Shown: positions 8,579 to 19,814, counted from the stretch's first letter. The stretch: 64,000 nucleotides of DNA from Pseudanabaena frigida (GCA_003242085.1 QBML01000014.1:184941-248940); one strand, 5' to 3'. A program made the numbers and translations. The notes: a model not told the origin generated them from the sequence alone.

Positions 8579-11500
8579 ATGAAAATCACTACTCACTATC
8601 TCTGTATTGCTGGTGTGTTCGCTGTAGGCTATTTCACTGCTTCACTCTCGGCAGTAGCACAGATCGTTCCAGATAAAACTCTACCTGTGAACTCCGCGGT
8701 AAACAAAAGTGGACTAATATATACGATTGATGGTGGAACTATTCGGGGCGTCAATCTCTACCACAGTTTTCAGGACTTCTCAGTTCCAACAAATAATACT
8801 GCTTATTTTAATAATAGTGCTAATATTCAGAATATTTTGACGCGCGTAACGGGAAACTCCATCTCTAATATTGACGGAATAATTAAAGCTAATGGAAGCA
8901 CTAATTTATTTCTGATCAATCCTAATGGGATTATATTTGGCGCAAATGCGAAGTTAGATATTGGCGGAACCTTTGCCAGCACCACAGCAAGTAGCCTCAA
9001 GTTTAACGATGGTAGCGAGTTTAGTGCCACCAATCCCCAAGCACCACCTTTGCTGACGACGAGCATTATACCTGGGTTGCAGTATGGAACGAGCAATGTA
9101 GGGGCAACGATCGCCAATCGAGGCAATCTCTATACGGGACAGGATTTAGTCTTAAATGCTGACAAACTAGACTTACAAGGACAATTGCTGGCAGGTAGAG
9201 ATCTAACATTGCAAGCTCAAGAAATTGTTGTTCGAGATACTGCTAGTAAAACCTTTGTGGCAGCGTCGGGGAGAGATATGCTAGTACAAGGAAATCAATC
9301 TATTGATATTTTTGCCTTAAACAATGTTAGTAGTGGGTTTTGGTCGGGGGGGGATATGGTAATGCGATCGCAAAATCCCGTGATTGGTGATGCTCATTTT
9401 TATGCTGGTGGAAATTTAAATATTGAGAAATTGGATGGAACTATTGGTAATTTAACTAGCCCCAACGATCCAGTTATTTTGGCGAGTGGCGATGTATCTT
9501 TGGGAAACTATATAGGAGCATCTCTGCATATTTTGGCAGGAGGTAGCGTAACGCTTGGGGATGTCACGATTAACAGCACAGGCGCAGTGAATACTACGAT
9601 CAACCCTAGTAATACAAATCTATTTAATGCCACAAAAAGCTATGCAGATCTGGCAACGTTTGATTTGACTGACTATCAAGCGATCAAAAATAGCGATGGA
9701 TCGGTTCAGGATGTAATACCAATAAAAACTGCAATTACAGTTGATGGAAGTATTCAGGCAACTTTGGATGTAAGAGCGGGTGTAGATTGGGCACAGTTAG
9801 GTGGATTGCCTACTAGTCCCATAGTTTCAGGTACTATTATCCCCACACCTACCTATGTAAACCCTCCTACTAGAGCTGATATAACGGTAAATGGTAATAT
9901 TCGCGTAAGTCAGCCTAGTGGCTTGGTGTTATTAACCAACCAGTTCGCTTCCAATACCTTACAAGGCAAAATTTCAACTCAAGAAATTAATACTGGTACC
10001 AATGTTGTTGGGTCTAATGCTGGTGATATTCGCGTCTATGGAAGAGGTGATATCACATTGAATGCTAACTTAATCGCTTACTCGGAGCCAACCATTGGTA
10101 ATGCAGGAAATGGCGGATCGGTTTCTATTTCATCTTATTCTGGCAATATTAAGATGAACAATGATTTATACACTGACTCTTTTACTCTTTCTGGTAATAC
10201 AAGCAATGGCGGTAAAATTTCCTTCTCTTCCTATTCAGGGGACATTATTCTAGATAACATGTACTTTGAGTCATCCTCCTTCGCTTACTCTGGAAATTCA
10301 GCGAATGCAGGGGCGGTTTCTCTTGTCTCTTATTCTGGTAATATCACGATTACTCGTCCAATTTGGAAATCTCCATCGGTTTCATTAGCACTAGGCTCTT
10401 CTGGTAATGGAGGAGCGGTTTCTTTTGCTACTTATTCTGGCAATATCACAATTAAAGATGTCAAAAGCTTCTTCGGAGATACTGGTACTTACTTAGACAC
10501 TGGTACTTATTCAGGAGCTAAATCCTCTGGTAATGGTGGAGCGTTTTCTTTGGCTTCCAATTCTGGCAATATTTCATTGATTAATGCCCCATTAAACTCC
10601 TCCACTGCTTCCTATTCACCGTCAAAACTAGAATACGCTGGGAATGGGGGGGATATTTCCTTAGTAACTTCTTCGGGCGATATTAATCTCAATGACTTAA
10701 CTTTATATTCCTACTCCTTTTCTCCATCGGCAAATGCTCAAAATGGAGGTGCAATTTATTTGTATGCTGGCTCTGGGAATATTAATCTGAACAATTCTAC
10801 ATTGTCAGCTTACTCATTCGCTTCATCTGCGGGTTCCCAGAATGGAGGAAAGGTATCGATCGCTACGCCCAAAGGTAATATTGCGAGTGCCTTAACCAGT
10901 TATATATTGTCGTTCTCAATTTCTAAAGCAGGTTCACAAAATGGTAATGGTGGTGAAGTTGACCTATCATCGAAAGATCGAATCAGTAATCTTTCTCTCT
11001 TTACCTCCTCGGCTTTTGGTCAAGCAGGAACGGTGAATATTAAGGGATTGGGTGATTTAGCGATCGCTAATCTTCAGGTGATTACCAGTAAAACCGTAAA
11101 TTTTCCTAAACGAGCCTACGATATTAACGATCCGAATACTTTCATTACGACGATTTTTGGATCTGGGCAAAATGGGCGATCGGGAGACGTAAAGATTACA
11201 GGATTGAGAAATCTCATCTTTGACAATACCCTGATCTTGAGTACAACCCAAGGAATCGATCCTGCTGGCAATATTTCTATCTCCAGCCCTAACTTCGTCA
11301 CCTTCCAAAACAACAGTCAAGTCCTTAGCAATACCGACAGTATCGGTAATGCCGGAAATATAAATATTGCCGCAGTTCAAGGCATAACCTTCAAAGATAA
11401 TAGTAAAGTTACCGCTCAAACTAGTAGCGATGGTAAAGCTGGTAATATCGATCTTAGATCGGGAAGTTCTATTCTCTTTACTGCGGGTACGGGCTTATTT

Positions 11501-12397
11501 GCCAACACAACGCAAGGCTCTAAAGGAGATGGTGGCAATATTACGATCGATCCTCAGTATCTAACTCTTCAAGATGGAGCGACAATCGCAGTTGGCAGTC
11601 TTGGCTCTGGAATCGGCGGTAACATTAGTATATTTGCCAATTATCTTTCCCTTCTTAATGGCTCTTCTATTACTGCCTCAACCGCCAGTACAAATGGAGG
11701 TAACATCACTTTAAACATCCCCTCGATCCTACTTCTACGTTACGCTAGCAATATCACTACAACTGCAGGAACTGCAAATGCAGGCGGCAACGGCGGTAAT
11801 ATTAATATCAATGCAGGTTTTATCGTTGGTCTTAAGAATGAGAATAGTGATATCTTTGCTAATGCTTTTACTGGTAATGGCGGCAATATTAACATCACCA
11901 CTAATGGCATCTATGGATTAGAATTTCGTCAGCAACTAACCTCCCTTAGCGATATTACAGCTAGCTCCCAGTTTGGTTTACAGGGAAATGTGCTCGTAAC
12001 TACCCCTGAAATCGATCCTAGTCGGGGACTAATCACTTTACCTCTCAATCTTGCTGACTCATCCAAGCAAGTTAGGGAAAGCTGCGCTGTTGGTGGTAAA
12101 TTATCTAATCGTGAAAATCGCTTTACGATTTCTGGAAGAGGTGGTTTGCCGAAAAGTCCTAATGATGAGCTTTCTAGTACTCAACCTCTAGTGGATTTAG
12201 CAGAACTCGTACCAATTAGCTCTAATCAAATCTCGGTAGTAGAACAGAAGCAGGAAGTAATAAAGGAAGATCTAAAAACTATTGTTGAAGCGAATTCGAT
12301 CGCCAGAGACAGCTTCGGCACAATAAGGCTAATAGCAGATTCTACACCTCTGAGTCCTGCCATACCGCAGCTTTCTTGTGCAAAAGAAATGAAATAG
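8579..12397 (+). CDS. Secreted filamentous haemagglutinin-type protein (two-partner secretion TpsA)
   Basis: A 1272-residue protein starting with a signal peptide (hydrophobic segment about 8-27, ending SAVAQ). The TPS domain follows (about 30-160), with the haemagglutinin N-terminal signature [13 protein letters not shown] and the [12 protein letters not shown] block. The rest is a Gly/Asn/Ser-rich beta-helix passenger. Between about residues 505 and 780 there are about eight units of roughly 30-40 residues built on (S/T)YSGNI or a variant, followed later by GNGGNI-type rungs. There is no membrane anchor or autotransporter barrel, so export should need a TpsB porin, which is not in this window. 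The next gene, a CHAT protease, starts 50 bases downstream. A role in adhesion or surface structure is inferred; the ligand is unknown. Confidence 0.9.
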   Translation: MKITTHYLCIAGVFAVGYFTASLSAVAQIVPDKTLPVNSAVNKSGLIYTIDGGTIRGVNLYHSFQDFSVPTNNTAYFNNSANIQNILTRVTGNSISNIDGIIKANGSTNLFLINPNGIIFGANAKLDIGGTFASTTASSLKFNDGSEFSATNPQAPPLLTTSIIPGLQYGTSNVGATIANRGNLYTGQDLVLNADKLDLQGQLLAGRDLTLQAQEIVVRDTASKTFVAASGRDMLVQGNQSIDIFALNNVSSGFWSGGDMVMRSQNPVIGDAHFYAGGNLNIEKLDGTIGNLTSPNDPVILASGDVSLGNYIGASLHILAGGSVTLGDVTINSTGAVNTTINPSNTNLFNATKSYADLATFDLTDYQAIKNSDGSVQDVIPIKTAITVDGSIQATLDVRAGVDWAQLGGLPTSPIVSGTIIPTPTYVNPPTRADITVNGNIRVSQPSGLVLLTNQFASNTLQGKISTQEINTGTNVVGSNAGDIRVYGRGDITLNANLIAYSEPTIGNAGNGGSVSISSYSGNIKMNNDLYTDSFTLSGNTSNGGKISFSSYSGDIILDNMYFESSSFAYSGNSANAGAVSLVSYSGNITITRPIWKSPSVSLALGSSGNGGAVSFATYSGNITIKDVKSFFGDTGTYLDTGTYSGAKSSGNGGAFSLASNSGNISLINAPLNSSTASYSPSKLEYAGNGGDISLVTSSGDINLNDLTLYSYSFSPSANAQNGGAIYLYAGSGNINLNNSTLSAYSFASSAGSQNGGKVSIATPKGNIASALTSYILSFSISKAGSQNGNGGEVDLSSKDRISNLSLFTSSAFGQAGTVNIKGLGDLAIANLQVITSKTVNFPKRAYDINDPNTFITTIFGSGQNGRSGDVKITGLRNLIFDNTLILSTTQGIDPAGNISISSPNFVTFQNNSQVLSNTDSIGNAGNINIAAVQGITFKDNSKVTAQTSSDGKAGNIDLRSGSSILFTAGTGLFANTTQGSKGDGGNITIDPQYLTLQDGATIAVGSLGSGIGGNISIFANYLSLLNGSSITASTASTNGGNITLNIPSILLLRYASNITTTAGTANAGGNGGNININAGFIVGLKNENSDIFANAFTGNGGNINITTNGIYGLEFRQQLTSLSDITASSQFGLQGNVLVTTPEIDPSRGLITLPLNLADSSKQVRESCAVGGKLSNRENRFTISGRGGLPKSPNDELSSTQPLVDLAELVPISSNQISVVEQKQEVIKEDLKTIVEANSIARDSFGTIRLIADSTPLSPAIPQLSCAKEMK

Positions 12398-12447
12398 CCT
12401 AAATAAAACCGCAAATCAAGCAAATTTAACGATCGCAGGTAAAATCG

Positions 12448-15066
12448 ATGTTCTTTTGGCAGCCTATCTTAAATCTAAAGTCCAAAAGCTCGTTGCTGCG
12501 CTATATCATCATTGGCACTTGTACGGCCATACTTACAGTCCTCTTGGGATGGAATACTCAACCTAGTACTGCCAATAACCTTTCGAAAGTCTCAAAGGTT
12601 CCAACCGATATAGTTCTTATACAATCTTTACCGAATAATCCTGTAACTCTTTTCCAGAAAGGCAAACAGCATTATCAAGCAGGACAATACGCTCAGGCGA
12701 TCGCTACTTGGCAACAAGCCTCTGAAATTTATGCTAAACAGGGGGATCGCCTCAATCAAGCGGTTGTGCTTAACAATCTTGCATTAGGGTATCAACAACT
12801 CGGTCAATGGCAAGAAGCAAATCAGGCGATCGACCTTAGTTTGCAAATTCTACAATCTGAGCCACAACAGAAAAAATTACTAGCTCAGACTCTTAACATC
12901 CAAGGCAGTATCCAACTCTCTCAGGGCAAAGCCCAAGAAGCATTAACGATCTGGCAAAAGGCAACAACAAATTACGAGCAAGCGGGGGACAAAGACGGAG
13001 CAATCCGTAGCATGATCAATCAAAGTCAGGCAATGCGATCGCTGGGTTTATACCCCAAAGCTAAAGCCATTCTTCAACAAGTACAAATAGAACTCAAAGA
13101 ACGCCCCGACTCATCTCTCAAGGCAGCTAGCCTGCTTAATCTCGGCGACACTCTAAGGCTGAGAGGCGAACTCCAAGAGTCCAAAATCGCTTTGCAAGAA
13201 AGTCTGGCAATCTCTAAGAAACTCAATAATGCGTCAGTTGTTGCTGAGGCGCTCCTAAGTTTAGGCAATACAACCTACAGCTTGAAACAAACCGATGAAG
13301 CCCTCAGCTACTATCAGCAAGCAGCAAACTCAACTACTTCACCACTCAAAAAAGTTCAAGCACAGATAAACCTATCACGCCTCCAAATCGAAACAAAACA
13401 GATCGACTCAGCGCGATTATTACTAACAGATATCCAAACTCAACTACCAAACCTTACTCCCAGTCAAGATTCAGTTTACGCAGGAGTAAAATTCGTCCAA
13501 AGTCTAGTTAAGCTTAACCCCACATCTGGCGATCGCCAAGCCTCCGCCAAAATACTCGCCACTGCTGCTCAACAAGCAAAAGAGATGAGCGATCCTAGAG
13601 CGGAGTCTTATGCGATCGGCTATCTGGGAGAACTCTACGAACAAAATCAGCAATTCTCAGAAGCCCAAAACCTAACCGAAAAGGCGCTAATTCTCGCTCA
13701 AACTAATAATGCTCCAGACATTACCTATCGCTGGCAGTGGCAACTCGGACGAGTTCTCAAATCTAAAGGTAACAATCTCCAAGCGATCGCTGCCTATAGT
13801 GAAGCCGTCAATACACTTGCCTCAATCCGTGGCGATCTGGTATCTAGTAATACTGATATCCAGTTTTCCTTCCGCGATAGTGTTGAACCTGTCTACAGAC
13901 AGCTAGTAGCACTACTTATGGCTCATGAGGACGGCAAATCAGTCAGTCAAGAAAATCTTAAAGCTGCGCGTAAAGTCATTGAATCCCTCCAACTAGCAGA
14001 ATTAGATAACTTTTTCAAAGAAGCCTGTCTTACAGGTCTTCCTACACAAGTTGATGAGGTCGATCCACAGGCTGCTGTAATCTATCCAATTGTTTTGGCT
14101 GATAGCCTAGAAGTTATTATTTCACTTCCAGATCGTTCCTTGCAGCACCGTACAACCAAAATTTCTCAAGACAAACTAGAAATCTTCTTGAGCGAACTGC
14201 GGCGATCGCTACGTCGTACATCTCTTGAGACAGAAATTCAAGAGGTTTCACAAAAAATCTACAATATGCTGATTGGGAAGGAGACAGAATCTATACTTGT
14301 CGCTAATAAAGTTAAAACCTTAGCCTTCGTTCTTGATGGTTCTCTAAGAAATTTGCCCATGGCAGTTCTCTATGATGGACAACAATACTTAATGGAGAAA
14401 TATAACCTTGCGATCGCACCTGGATTACAACTCCTCGATCCTCGTCCCCTCAAACGCCAACAACTAGAAGTATTTGTTGGAGGTTTGAGCAAGGAAACGC
14501 AAAATTTTAATGCCCTACCTAATGTCGAAAGAGAGATTCAGCAGATTTCCAAGGTTGTATCAACCCAAACACCATTACTAAATGAGGCTTTTATTAGCGA
14601 ATCTATTCAAAAACAAATTAGTAAGACCCCCTTTAGAGTGGTTCATTTAGCTACGCATGGTGAATTTAGTTCTGATGCTGAAAAAACCTTTGTTTTGACT
14701 TGGAATAACCGTCTAGGGGTCAAGCAGTTAGAAGAATTATTACAAACTAGAAATCAAGATAGTAGAACTCCCATTGAATTATTAGTACTCAGCGCTTGTA
14801 AAACCGCCAAAGGCGATAATCGTGCTGCATTAGGGTTAGCAGGAATGGCAGTGCGCTCAGGAGCGCGTAGTACGATCGCTAGTTTATGGTCAGTAGAAGA
14901 TAGTGCTACAGCCACATTTATGGAAGACTTTTATCAAGAGCTAGCAAAAAATGGAACGACAAAATCTGAAGCTTTGCGTAAGGCACAGATTAGCCTTCTA
15001 AAAAATCCACAATTTACTCACCCATTTTACTGGTCTCCGTTCGTTCTAGTTGGGAACTGGTTGTAG
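12448..15066 (+). CDS. TPR-CHAT protein (caspase-like protease), membrane-tethered or exported
   Basis: An 872-residue protein with an N-terminal hydrophobic segment (about 19-38). A TPR array follows (about 65-460, repeats such as ALGYQQLGQWQEANQAIDLS), then a C-terminal CHAT domain (about 600-872). The caspase-like dyad is present: His737 in VVHLATHGEF and Cys784 in LLVLSACKTA. The family end motif FYWSPFVLVGNW closes the protein. CHAT proteins are cysteine peptidases that act on a specific partner recognised through the repeats. Here the partner might be the adhesin encoded just upstream, with which it probably forms an operon. The N-terminal segment suggests a periplasmic or membrane-facing location. 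It could instead belong to a stress or cell-death pathway; the sequence does not decide. Confidence 0.9.
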   Translation: MFFWQPILNLKSKSSLLRYIIIGTCTAILTVLLGWNTQPSTANNLSKVSKVPTDIVLIQSLPNNPVTLFQKGKQHYQAGQYAQAIATWQQASEIYAKQGDRLNQAVVLNNLALGYQQLGQWQEANQAIDLSLQILQSEPQQKKLLAQTLNIQGSIQLSQGKAQEALTIWQKATTNYEQAGDKDGAIRSMINQSQAMRSLGLYPKAKAILQQVQIELKERPDSSLKAASLLNLGDTLRLRGELQESKIALQESLAISKKLNNASVVAEALLSLGNTTYSLKQTDEALSYYQQAANSTTSPLKKVQAQINLSRLQIETKQIDSARLLLTDIQTQLPNLTPSQDSVYAGVKFVQSLVKLNPTSGDRQASAKILATAAQQAKEMSDPRAESYAIGYLGELYEQNQQFSEAQNLTEKALILAQTNNAPDITYRWQWQLGRVLKSKGNNLQAIAAYSEAVNTLASIRGDLVSSNTDIQFSFRDSVEPVYRQLVALLMAHEDGKSVSQENLKAARKVIESLQLAELDNFFKEACLTGLPTQVDEVDPQAAVIYPIVLADSLEVIISLPDRSLQHRTTKISQDKLEIFLSELRRSLRRTSLETEIQEVSQKIYNMLIGKETESILVANKVKTLAFVLDGSLRNLPMAVLYDGQQYLMEKYNLAIAPGLQLLDPRPLKRQQLEVFVGGLSKETQNFNALPNVEREIQQISKVVSTQTPLLNEAFISESIQKQISKTPFRVVHLATHGEFSSDAEKTFVLTWNNRLGVKQLEELLQTRNQDSRTPIELLVLSACKTAKGDNRAALGLAGMAVRSGARSTIASLWSVEDSATATFMEDFYQELAKNGTTKSEALRKAQISLLKNPQFTHPFYWSPFVLVGNWL

Positions 15067-15552
15067 TAAAACTTTCACTGCTATAGCTTCATTTGATTAA
15101 AGATAATACTCACTAAAGTAGTAGAAATTCCAAAAATAGCCTTGATATTTTTAGGATTTCTATTACTTTACGAATTTTAAAAGAATCTCAAGCATTACAG
15201 TAGTTATAAGGTTCTTCAATTATGTTTAATGGTTTATCTATGATAGCTAAATACAGTCGAAAACTATATAAATCAACCACTTAATTAGGATTGTTATATA
15301 ATGTTTGATATAGTTTTCGTCATAGGAGTTAAGATAAAAAGTCCAGAACCCAAAGATATTGCAAAGAAAGGTTTTTAGCTTTTGAGTTGCAATTAGTCCT
15401 AATAGGATTACCTGTAACTATAAGTGCAAAAAAACGGTTAAAATGTCATTCAAACTTTATTAATTCTTCTTGCTTTACCACCTCCAATCCCGCATATTTT
15501 TGCTTATAGAAGGGACATTCTCTCGTCATTTACTGCTTCTAGGAATAAGGCT
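15067..15552. other. 486-base intergenic region with two hairpins
   Basis: It contains an imperfect stem at 15114-15170 (17 bp of outer pairing, plausible terminator of the CHAT gene). It also has a 12-bp stem with a 38-base loop at 15258-15319 (arms CGAAAACTATAT and its complement). No convincing gene or known RNA family was recognised. The last roughly 100 bases are presumably the promoter of the DUF928 gene. Confidence 0.5.
15114..15170. terminator. Hairpin after the CHAT gene
   Basis: Arms TAAAGTAGTAGAAATTCC (15114-15131) and AGGATTTCTATTACTTTA (15153-15170) pair with one or two mismatches, and an inner AAAAATA/TATTTTT extension adds to the stem. It begins 47 bases after the CHAT stop codon. 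Confidence 0.5.
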
Positions 15553-16302
15553 ATGTTCTACAAATATTCTTATCGATACTTTGCTCCCTTGGCGATCGCT
15601 ACACTTTTGGAAGTAATCACGTCTTCTATTTTTTTAGCAGATACCCGCGCTCAAACATTTGAGCCGCCTACTAGCAACCCCGCACCTACCACTACTATTG
15701 GCGGGGGGAGACGAGGTAGTGATGGACAATGCCTAAAAGATCGAGATCTTCAACCTAGAAATATCAAAATTAAACAGGCTTTGGGACAACAACTTATTCC
15801 CTTACTACCGCCTAACAAGTTCGGTCTTACCATTTCGGCTAATCCAACATTCTTTGCGTATATTCCCAAAACATCTGCGATCGCCGTAGAGTTTACCCTT
15901 GAAAATCAGCAAGGTAAGGGCATTACTCGCAAAAGAGTACAACTGACAAATACTCCAAGCATTGTCAATATCCAATTTGATACAGAACCCTTAGAAGTTG
16001 GCAAAGATTACAAGTGGCTGATCTCCGTAATATGTGAGACTGGAGATCCTGAAGATGCTTTTTCAGAGGGCATTATTCGTCGCATCAAGCCCGAACCAAA
16101 TTTGCTCAAGAAATTAGAAAAAGCTTCGGAGATCGAGAAAGTATTCATATATGCAAAGTTCGGAATTTGGCATGAAGCAATCTCCAAATTGGCAAATTTG
16201 AGACTTTCTCAGCCTGATAGCTCCGACTTAAAAATTAGTTGGCTAACCCTACTGAAGTCCTCTAGTCTAGAAACTTTAGCAAACACACCTCTCAAAAACT
16301 AA
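15553..16302 (+). CDS. DUF928 family exported protein
   Basis: A 249-residue protein with an N-terminal signal segment (hydrophobic about 12-30, ending DTRAQ). The DUF928 layout follows: a Pro-rich linker, GGGRRG, a beta-rich domain with [20 protein letters not shown] and FFAYIP, and a conserved WLISVIC segment. A helical tail about 185-245 contains [12 protein letters not shown]. The family is common in cyanobacteria near CHAT, CHASE2 and haemagglutinin genes, but its biochemical role is unknown to me. The kinase gene starts 25 bases after its stop, so the two are probably cotranscribed. A periplasmic accessory to the surface/CHAT cluster is a reasonable inference only. Confidence 0.82.
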   Translation: MFYKYSYRYFAPLAIATLLEVITSSIFLADTRAQTFEPPTSNPAPTTTIGGGRRGSDGQCLKDRDLQPRNIKIKQALGQQLIPLLPPNKFGLTISANPTFFAYIPKTSAIAVEFTLENQQGKGITRKRVQLTNTPSIVNIQFDTEPLEVGKDYKWLISVICETGDPEDAFSEGIIRRIKPEPNLLKKLEKASEIEKVFIYAKFGIWHEAISKLANLRLSQPDSSDLKISWLTLLKSSSLETLANTPLKN

Positions 16303-16327
16303 GCTAAATCATTCATGCAAAAGAAAA

Positions 16328-18004
16328 ATGTCTACAGATGCTGATGAGCTAATTTTTATAGAAGAGGACGAAGAGCCTTCTTTTTTAGAGAACAAGTCAA
16401 TAAATTACTCTATTCTAGAAGAACAAAATCACGAATCTCAATTAATCTCTGAAATCACGCCACTGCAGAATAGAGCAGCGTGGCAAATCCTGATATGTGA
16501 TGACGATCTATCCGTTCATACAGTGACTAAACTTGCCCTAGAAGGATTTAAGTTTGCGGAAAAAGGGCTAGAGATAATTTCAGCTTTCTCAGGTGCAGAA
16601 GGAATCAAAATTATTGAGCAAAATCCTAACATTGCCATTATTCTTCAAGACGTAATTATGGAGACTAATGATGCAGGATTGCAAGCTATCAAATATATTC
16701 GTGAAGTCCTAAAAAATCAATTAGTAAGAATTATCCTTCGCACTGGTCAACCAGGAGATTTTCCAGAGTCTTCAGTAATTGTGAATTACGACATTAATGA
16801 CTATAAATCAAAAACAGAATTGACCGAGCAGAAATTATTTACGACTCTAGTTTCCAGTCTAAGAACCTATAACACTATGATTTGTCTTGCTGAAAGTCGC
16901 CAAAATTTGACCGCACTTAATGCACAACTTCAGCAATTTAATCAAAATTTAGAGAATCTTGTACAAGAACGTACAGCTGAACTTGCAATCGCGAAGGAAG
17001 CTGCAGATAGTGCGAATAGAGCTAAAAGTCAGTTTCTTGCAAATATGAGTCACGAACTGAGAACCCCTCTAAATGGAATTCTTGGTTATACTCAGGTCTT
17101 AAAACTAAGCGAAGACCCCGTCAAGTACCAAGATGGGCTAGATATGATCCAACGGAGTGGGAAGCACTTACTAACTCTGATTAATGATATTCTCGATCTT
17201 TCTAAAATCGAAGCAGGCAAACTAGATCTTCATTATAGCCTGTTCAATTTAGATGAGTTTCTCAAAGATCTAATCGATATCTTTAAGGTTCAGGCAACCA
17301 GTCAGGAAGTGGAAATTGTTTATGAGCCAATCGGAAAACTACCAAAGCTTGTTTATGGCGACTCCAAACGTCTTCGGCAAGTTTTATTCAACCTAGTAGG
17401 TAATGCTATCAAGTTTACAGACAAAGGTATTGTGACTGTTGTCGTTCAAATTCCGAGTAGTAATAAAATTCGCTTTGATATAATCGATAACGGAGTGGGA
17501 ATTGCATCGGAGGATTTGACTAAGATATTTCAATCCTTTGAACAAGTTGGCGATCGCGCAAAAATGCACTCAGGTACAGGCTTAGGATTAGCTATTAGCA
17601 AAAGGTTTGTGGAGATGATGGGAGGAAAGCTCAATGTAACCAGTACCCTAGGGAAAGGTACTACTTTCTGGCTAGAAATCGATCTGCTTTCTTACATCAA
17701 CCCAGTTCAAACTCATACAACAATAGAGAGAGCACAACATGTTTCCCCTCGCTCTGAGGCCGTCTCGCAGCAGTCTTTACCAAGTAAGGCGATCGCGAAT
17801 ACTGTACTACCCGATCGTCGAGTCATACTCGAGTTATTAGAACTTGCAGAAATGGGCGATCTAGAATCTCTGCAGGTACGTGTAAAACATCTAGAGGAGT
17901 CTGATACTGAATTAAAAACCTTTACTGGGGAAATTATAAAGTTGATAAAAGATTTTCAACTTCGCAAGATTTTAAACTATCTCAATACCCAGATGCAGGC
18001 ATAG
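16328..18004 (+). CDS. REC-histidine kinase (response regulator fused to HisKA-HATPase)
   Basis: A 558-residue soluble kinase. An acidic N-terminal tail (1-50) precedes a REC domain (about 55-185, Asp109 in ILQDVIM). A coiled-coil linker (about 190-225) leads to HisKA with the phosphoacceptor His242 in [12 protein letters not shown]. HATPase follows (about 345-455; [22 protein letters not shown]). A helical C-terminal domain (about 495-558) is of a type often found at the end of cyanobacterial kinases. With REC ahead of the kinase it would take input from another phosphorelay protein, perhaps the CHASE2 kinase of the same cluster (inference). It lies 25 bases after the DUF928 gene. Confidence 0.92.
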   Translation: MSTDADELIFIEEDEEPSFLENKSINYSILEEQNHESQLISEITPLQNRAAWQILICDDDLSVHTVTKLALEGFKFAEKGLEIISAFSGAEGIKIIEQNPNIAIILQDVIMETNDAGLQAIKYIREVLKNQLVRIILRTGQPGDFPESSVIVNYDINDYKSKTELTEQKLFTTLVSSLRTYNTMICLAESRQNLTALNAQLQQFNQNLENLVQERTAELAIAKEAADSANRAKSQFLANMSHELRTPLNGILGYTQVLKLSEDPVKYQDGLDMIQRSGKHLLTLINDILDLSKIEAGKLDLHYSLFNLDEFLKDLIDIFKVQATSQEVEIVYEPIGKLPKLVYGDSKRLRQVLFNLVGNAIKFTDKGIVTVVVQIPSSNKIRFDIIDNGVGIASEDLTKIFQSFEQVGDRAKMHSGTGLGLAISKRFVEMMGGKLNVTSTLGKGTTFWLEIDLLSYINPVQTHTTIERAQHVSPRSEAVSQQSLPSKAIANTVLPDRRVILELLELAEMGDLESLQVRVKHLEESDTELKTFTGEIIKLIKDFQLRKILNYLNTQMQA

Positions 18005-18078
18005 CAATATTTATAGGAGTATATGAGAACTTTACAGCTCGATTAATAAGAAGATCAAAGCATCACTAATCATCGAGT

Positions 18079-18705
18079 TTACCGAATTTTAATCATGGCT
18101 TCTAACTCTCGAAGACGACTTTCGGCTAGCCGATCGCGACATTGTTTTGCTGTTTGCGACTGCTCTGTGAAACGTAATGATTCAAACTGGCAGTGCTGCG
18201 CTTGGTAGCGTTGCCATTGACGTTGACCAGAAGAATTTCTTAGTTCTTCTTGACTTAGGACTTTAGCCAGACGTTGAGTAGTTGCGTCTGGTGTAATTTT
18301 AGAGTTGCTTTTTCCTTGTAAATCGGCGATGCGATCGTTGGTAACTCTAGCTCTACAACTGTTATAAAGTAATGGATAAATTGAACCTTGTCGAAACGGA
18401 GCACTCAACTCTTTACAATGAGTATCTCGATAAGAATTCCAATTTTGTTCGATCTGTTTGAGGTAGACTTGCCTTGCTTCGGGTATTTGCCTATAAATAT
18501 CTTCATAAATCAGCGATCGCAAAAAATCAGCAGTTTTTGCCCATCGCGAAGCACAAATATTAAGTGCAAGTTGGGTTTGTTCTTCACAAGCTGGAGGTGC
18601 AACTCCAAATATTTGAGACTGGGCAATTGTTTCGGCAAAGATGGTAGAGCTTGCCATGCAGGATAGTCCTAGTGAGATTACAAGGGATTTTAAAATCATT
18701 TTCAT
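18079..18705 (-). CDS. Exported protein with two LprI-like (DUF1311) repeats
   Basis: A 208-residue protein with a signal peptide (about 1-24, ending IFA). Two similar Cys-rich domains follow. The first (about 38-130) has C..........C and NWNSYRDTHC...GSIYPLLYNSCR. The second (about 140-208) has RQWQRYQAQHC...TAKQCRDRL. These are the hallmarks of the lysozyme-inhibitor LprI / DUF1311 family, in which four Cys form disulfides. The function in cyanobacteria is unknown, and lysozyme inhibition is only known for the mycobacterial member. The gene stands alone and converges on the kinase gene at 16328. Confidence 0.75.
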   Translation of the reverse strand: MKMILKSLVISLGLSCMASSTIFAETIAQSQIFGVAPPACEEQTQLALNICASRWAKTADFLRSLIYEDIYRQIPEARQVYLKQIEQNWNSYRDTHCKELSAPFRQGSIYPLLYNSCRARVTNDRIADLQGKSNSKITPDATTQRLAKVLSQEELRNSSGQRQWQRYQAQHCQFESLRFTEQSQTAKQCRDRLAESRLRELEAMIKIR

Positions 18706-18789
18706 ACTCTGGACTTTGATTAAAAACTATGTTCTGCTTCAAATCTATACCAATAACAACTATAACAATGAAAGCTTTGCTTAGGACAT

Positions 18790-18844
18790 AAAGCCCAAAT
18801 AAATAGGGGCGGCGCAAAGCGCCGCCCCTATTTATTTGGGCTTT
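18790..18844. repeat. Palindromic element copy, family 1 (26-bp perfect stem, 3-nt loop)
   Basis: Arms 18790-18815 and 18819-18844 are perfectly complementary, with the loop AAA and tip GCGGCGCAAAGCGCCGC. The outer flank TTGCTTAGGACATA matches other family 1 copies. It lies upstream of the LprI-like gene. Confidence 0.8.
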
Positions 18845-19004
18845 GATTTATCCTAGCTATCTCTTTCATTGCTATAAACTCAATCTTAAAGTTCTTAAAA
18901 AAGCTAAGATTTTGTAATGGAGTAACCTAAAAACTTAGAGAGATAGCGATCGCCATCAACGTTTAGTCGCCGATTTTAACAAAACAATTCGCCATGAATT
19001 CGCC

Positions 19005-19814
19005 ATGAAAAAATTTCACCTAATTCTCCTCACGACCTTAAATATGTTCTGGCTCGATGGACAAACAACGTCGGCGATCGCTGCACCAAAGTCTAGTAAA
19101 GAAAGCGATATCGTCACTATTACCGATATTGAGCAGAAACATCTAATCGGTCATTTGGGACAGCCCCTCGGAAAAATTATCGTAATATCGGGTGTCGTTC
19201 GCCAAGAGCAATCAGGCGCAAAATCTAGTCCAAGAGATGTGTTAAGCGTCGAATCTGTAAACGATCGACCGCTCGCGCAACCCGTAACAATTGAATTTAA
19301 TCTATTTATGACCGCTCAAGTTGCCAAACCTATTTTAGGTCAATCCTTTAAATATATTGGCTACGAAACAGGAGGATTTACAGGAATACCTCAAGACGCA
19401 TTCAAATTTGTACCTGCCGTAGCGACTACTGGTCATCGCTTTAATACTTTTTTTCAAGTGCTGCAAGAAGAATTAGATGTTGTTAAAACAAAATCGGATT
19501 TGATTCAGTTTAACAATCGTCGAGTCCAAATCATAGGCAGATATGTATCTGGCACTAAACCAGCCCCTGCAATCACAGGGGATATAGAATTTAAGGGGAA
19601 CTATATAACTGCAAAGATCGTGCTAGAGGATGGCACAGAAATCCCCATTTTCCCCACGTATAATAAGCAGTCATTGCGATCACCTGAAGAAGCTGAAGCT
19701 TATAATGGAAAAATTGTTAAAGTGGTCGGGAAGATTAGTAGCGATCGGTTAAACTCCGAAAAAATTACTTTAAATACCTTTGATGGAATCTGGCAATACC
19801 AAGCAGGATTCTAG
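19005..19814 (+). CDS. Exported protein of unknown function
   Basis: A 269-residue protein with a likely signal peptide (hydrophobic about 5-26, ending AIAAP). The rest is predicted beta-rich and resembles repeated OB-like units: residues 40-130 (GKIIVISGVVRQEQ), 160-210 (RRVQIIGRYVSG) and 230-265 (GKIVKVVGKISSD). I do not recognise the family. The start region holds a tandem 11-bp duplication (AATTCGCCATG twice, 18986-19007). This produces two ATGs: the first opens only MNSP and stops at a TGA overlapping the second, which is the start used here. The gene has no close same-strand neighbour. Confidence 0.6.
   Translation: MKKFHLILLTTLNMFWLDGQTTSAIAAPKSSKESDIVTITDIEQKHLIGHLGQPLGKIIVISGVVRQEQSGAKSSPRDVLSVESVNDRPLAQPVTIEFNLFMTAQVAKPILGQSFKYIGYETGGFTGIPQDAFKFVPAVATTGHRFNTFFQVLQEELDVVKTKSDLIQFNNRRVQIIGRYVSGTKPAPAITGDIEFKGNYITAKIVLEDGTEIPIFPTYNKQSLRSPEEAEAYNGKIVKVVGKISSDRLNSEKITLNTFDGIWQYQAGF

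Noticed and set aside
15301-15378. A 25-residue ORF (MFDIVFVIGVKIKSPEPKDI...) between the CHAT and DUF928 genes
   Set aside because: It is very short, has no ribosome binding site, and its first codons lie inside the 15258-15319 hairpin; nothing supports it as a gene.
18790-18844. Small structured RNA gene (26-bp hairpin)
   Set aside because: It matches a repeat family present at several sites and has no independent promoter or terminator arrangement.
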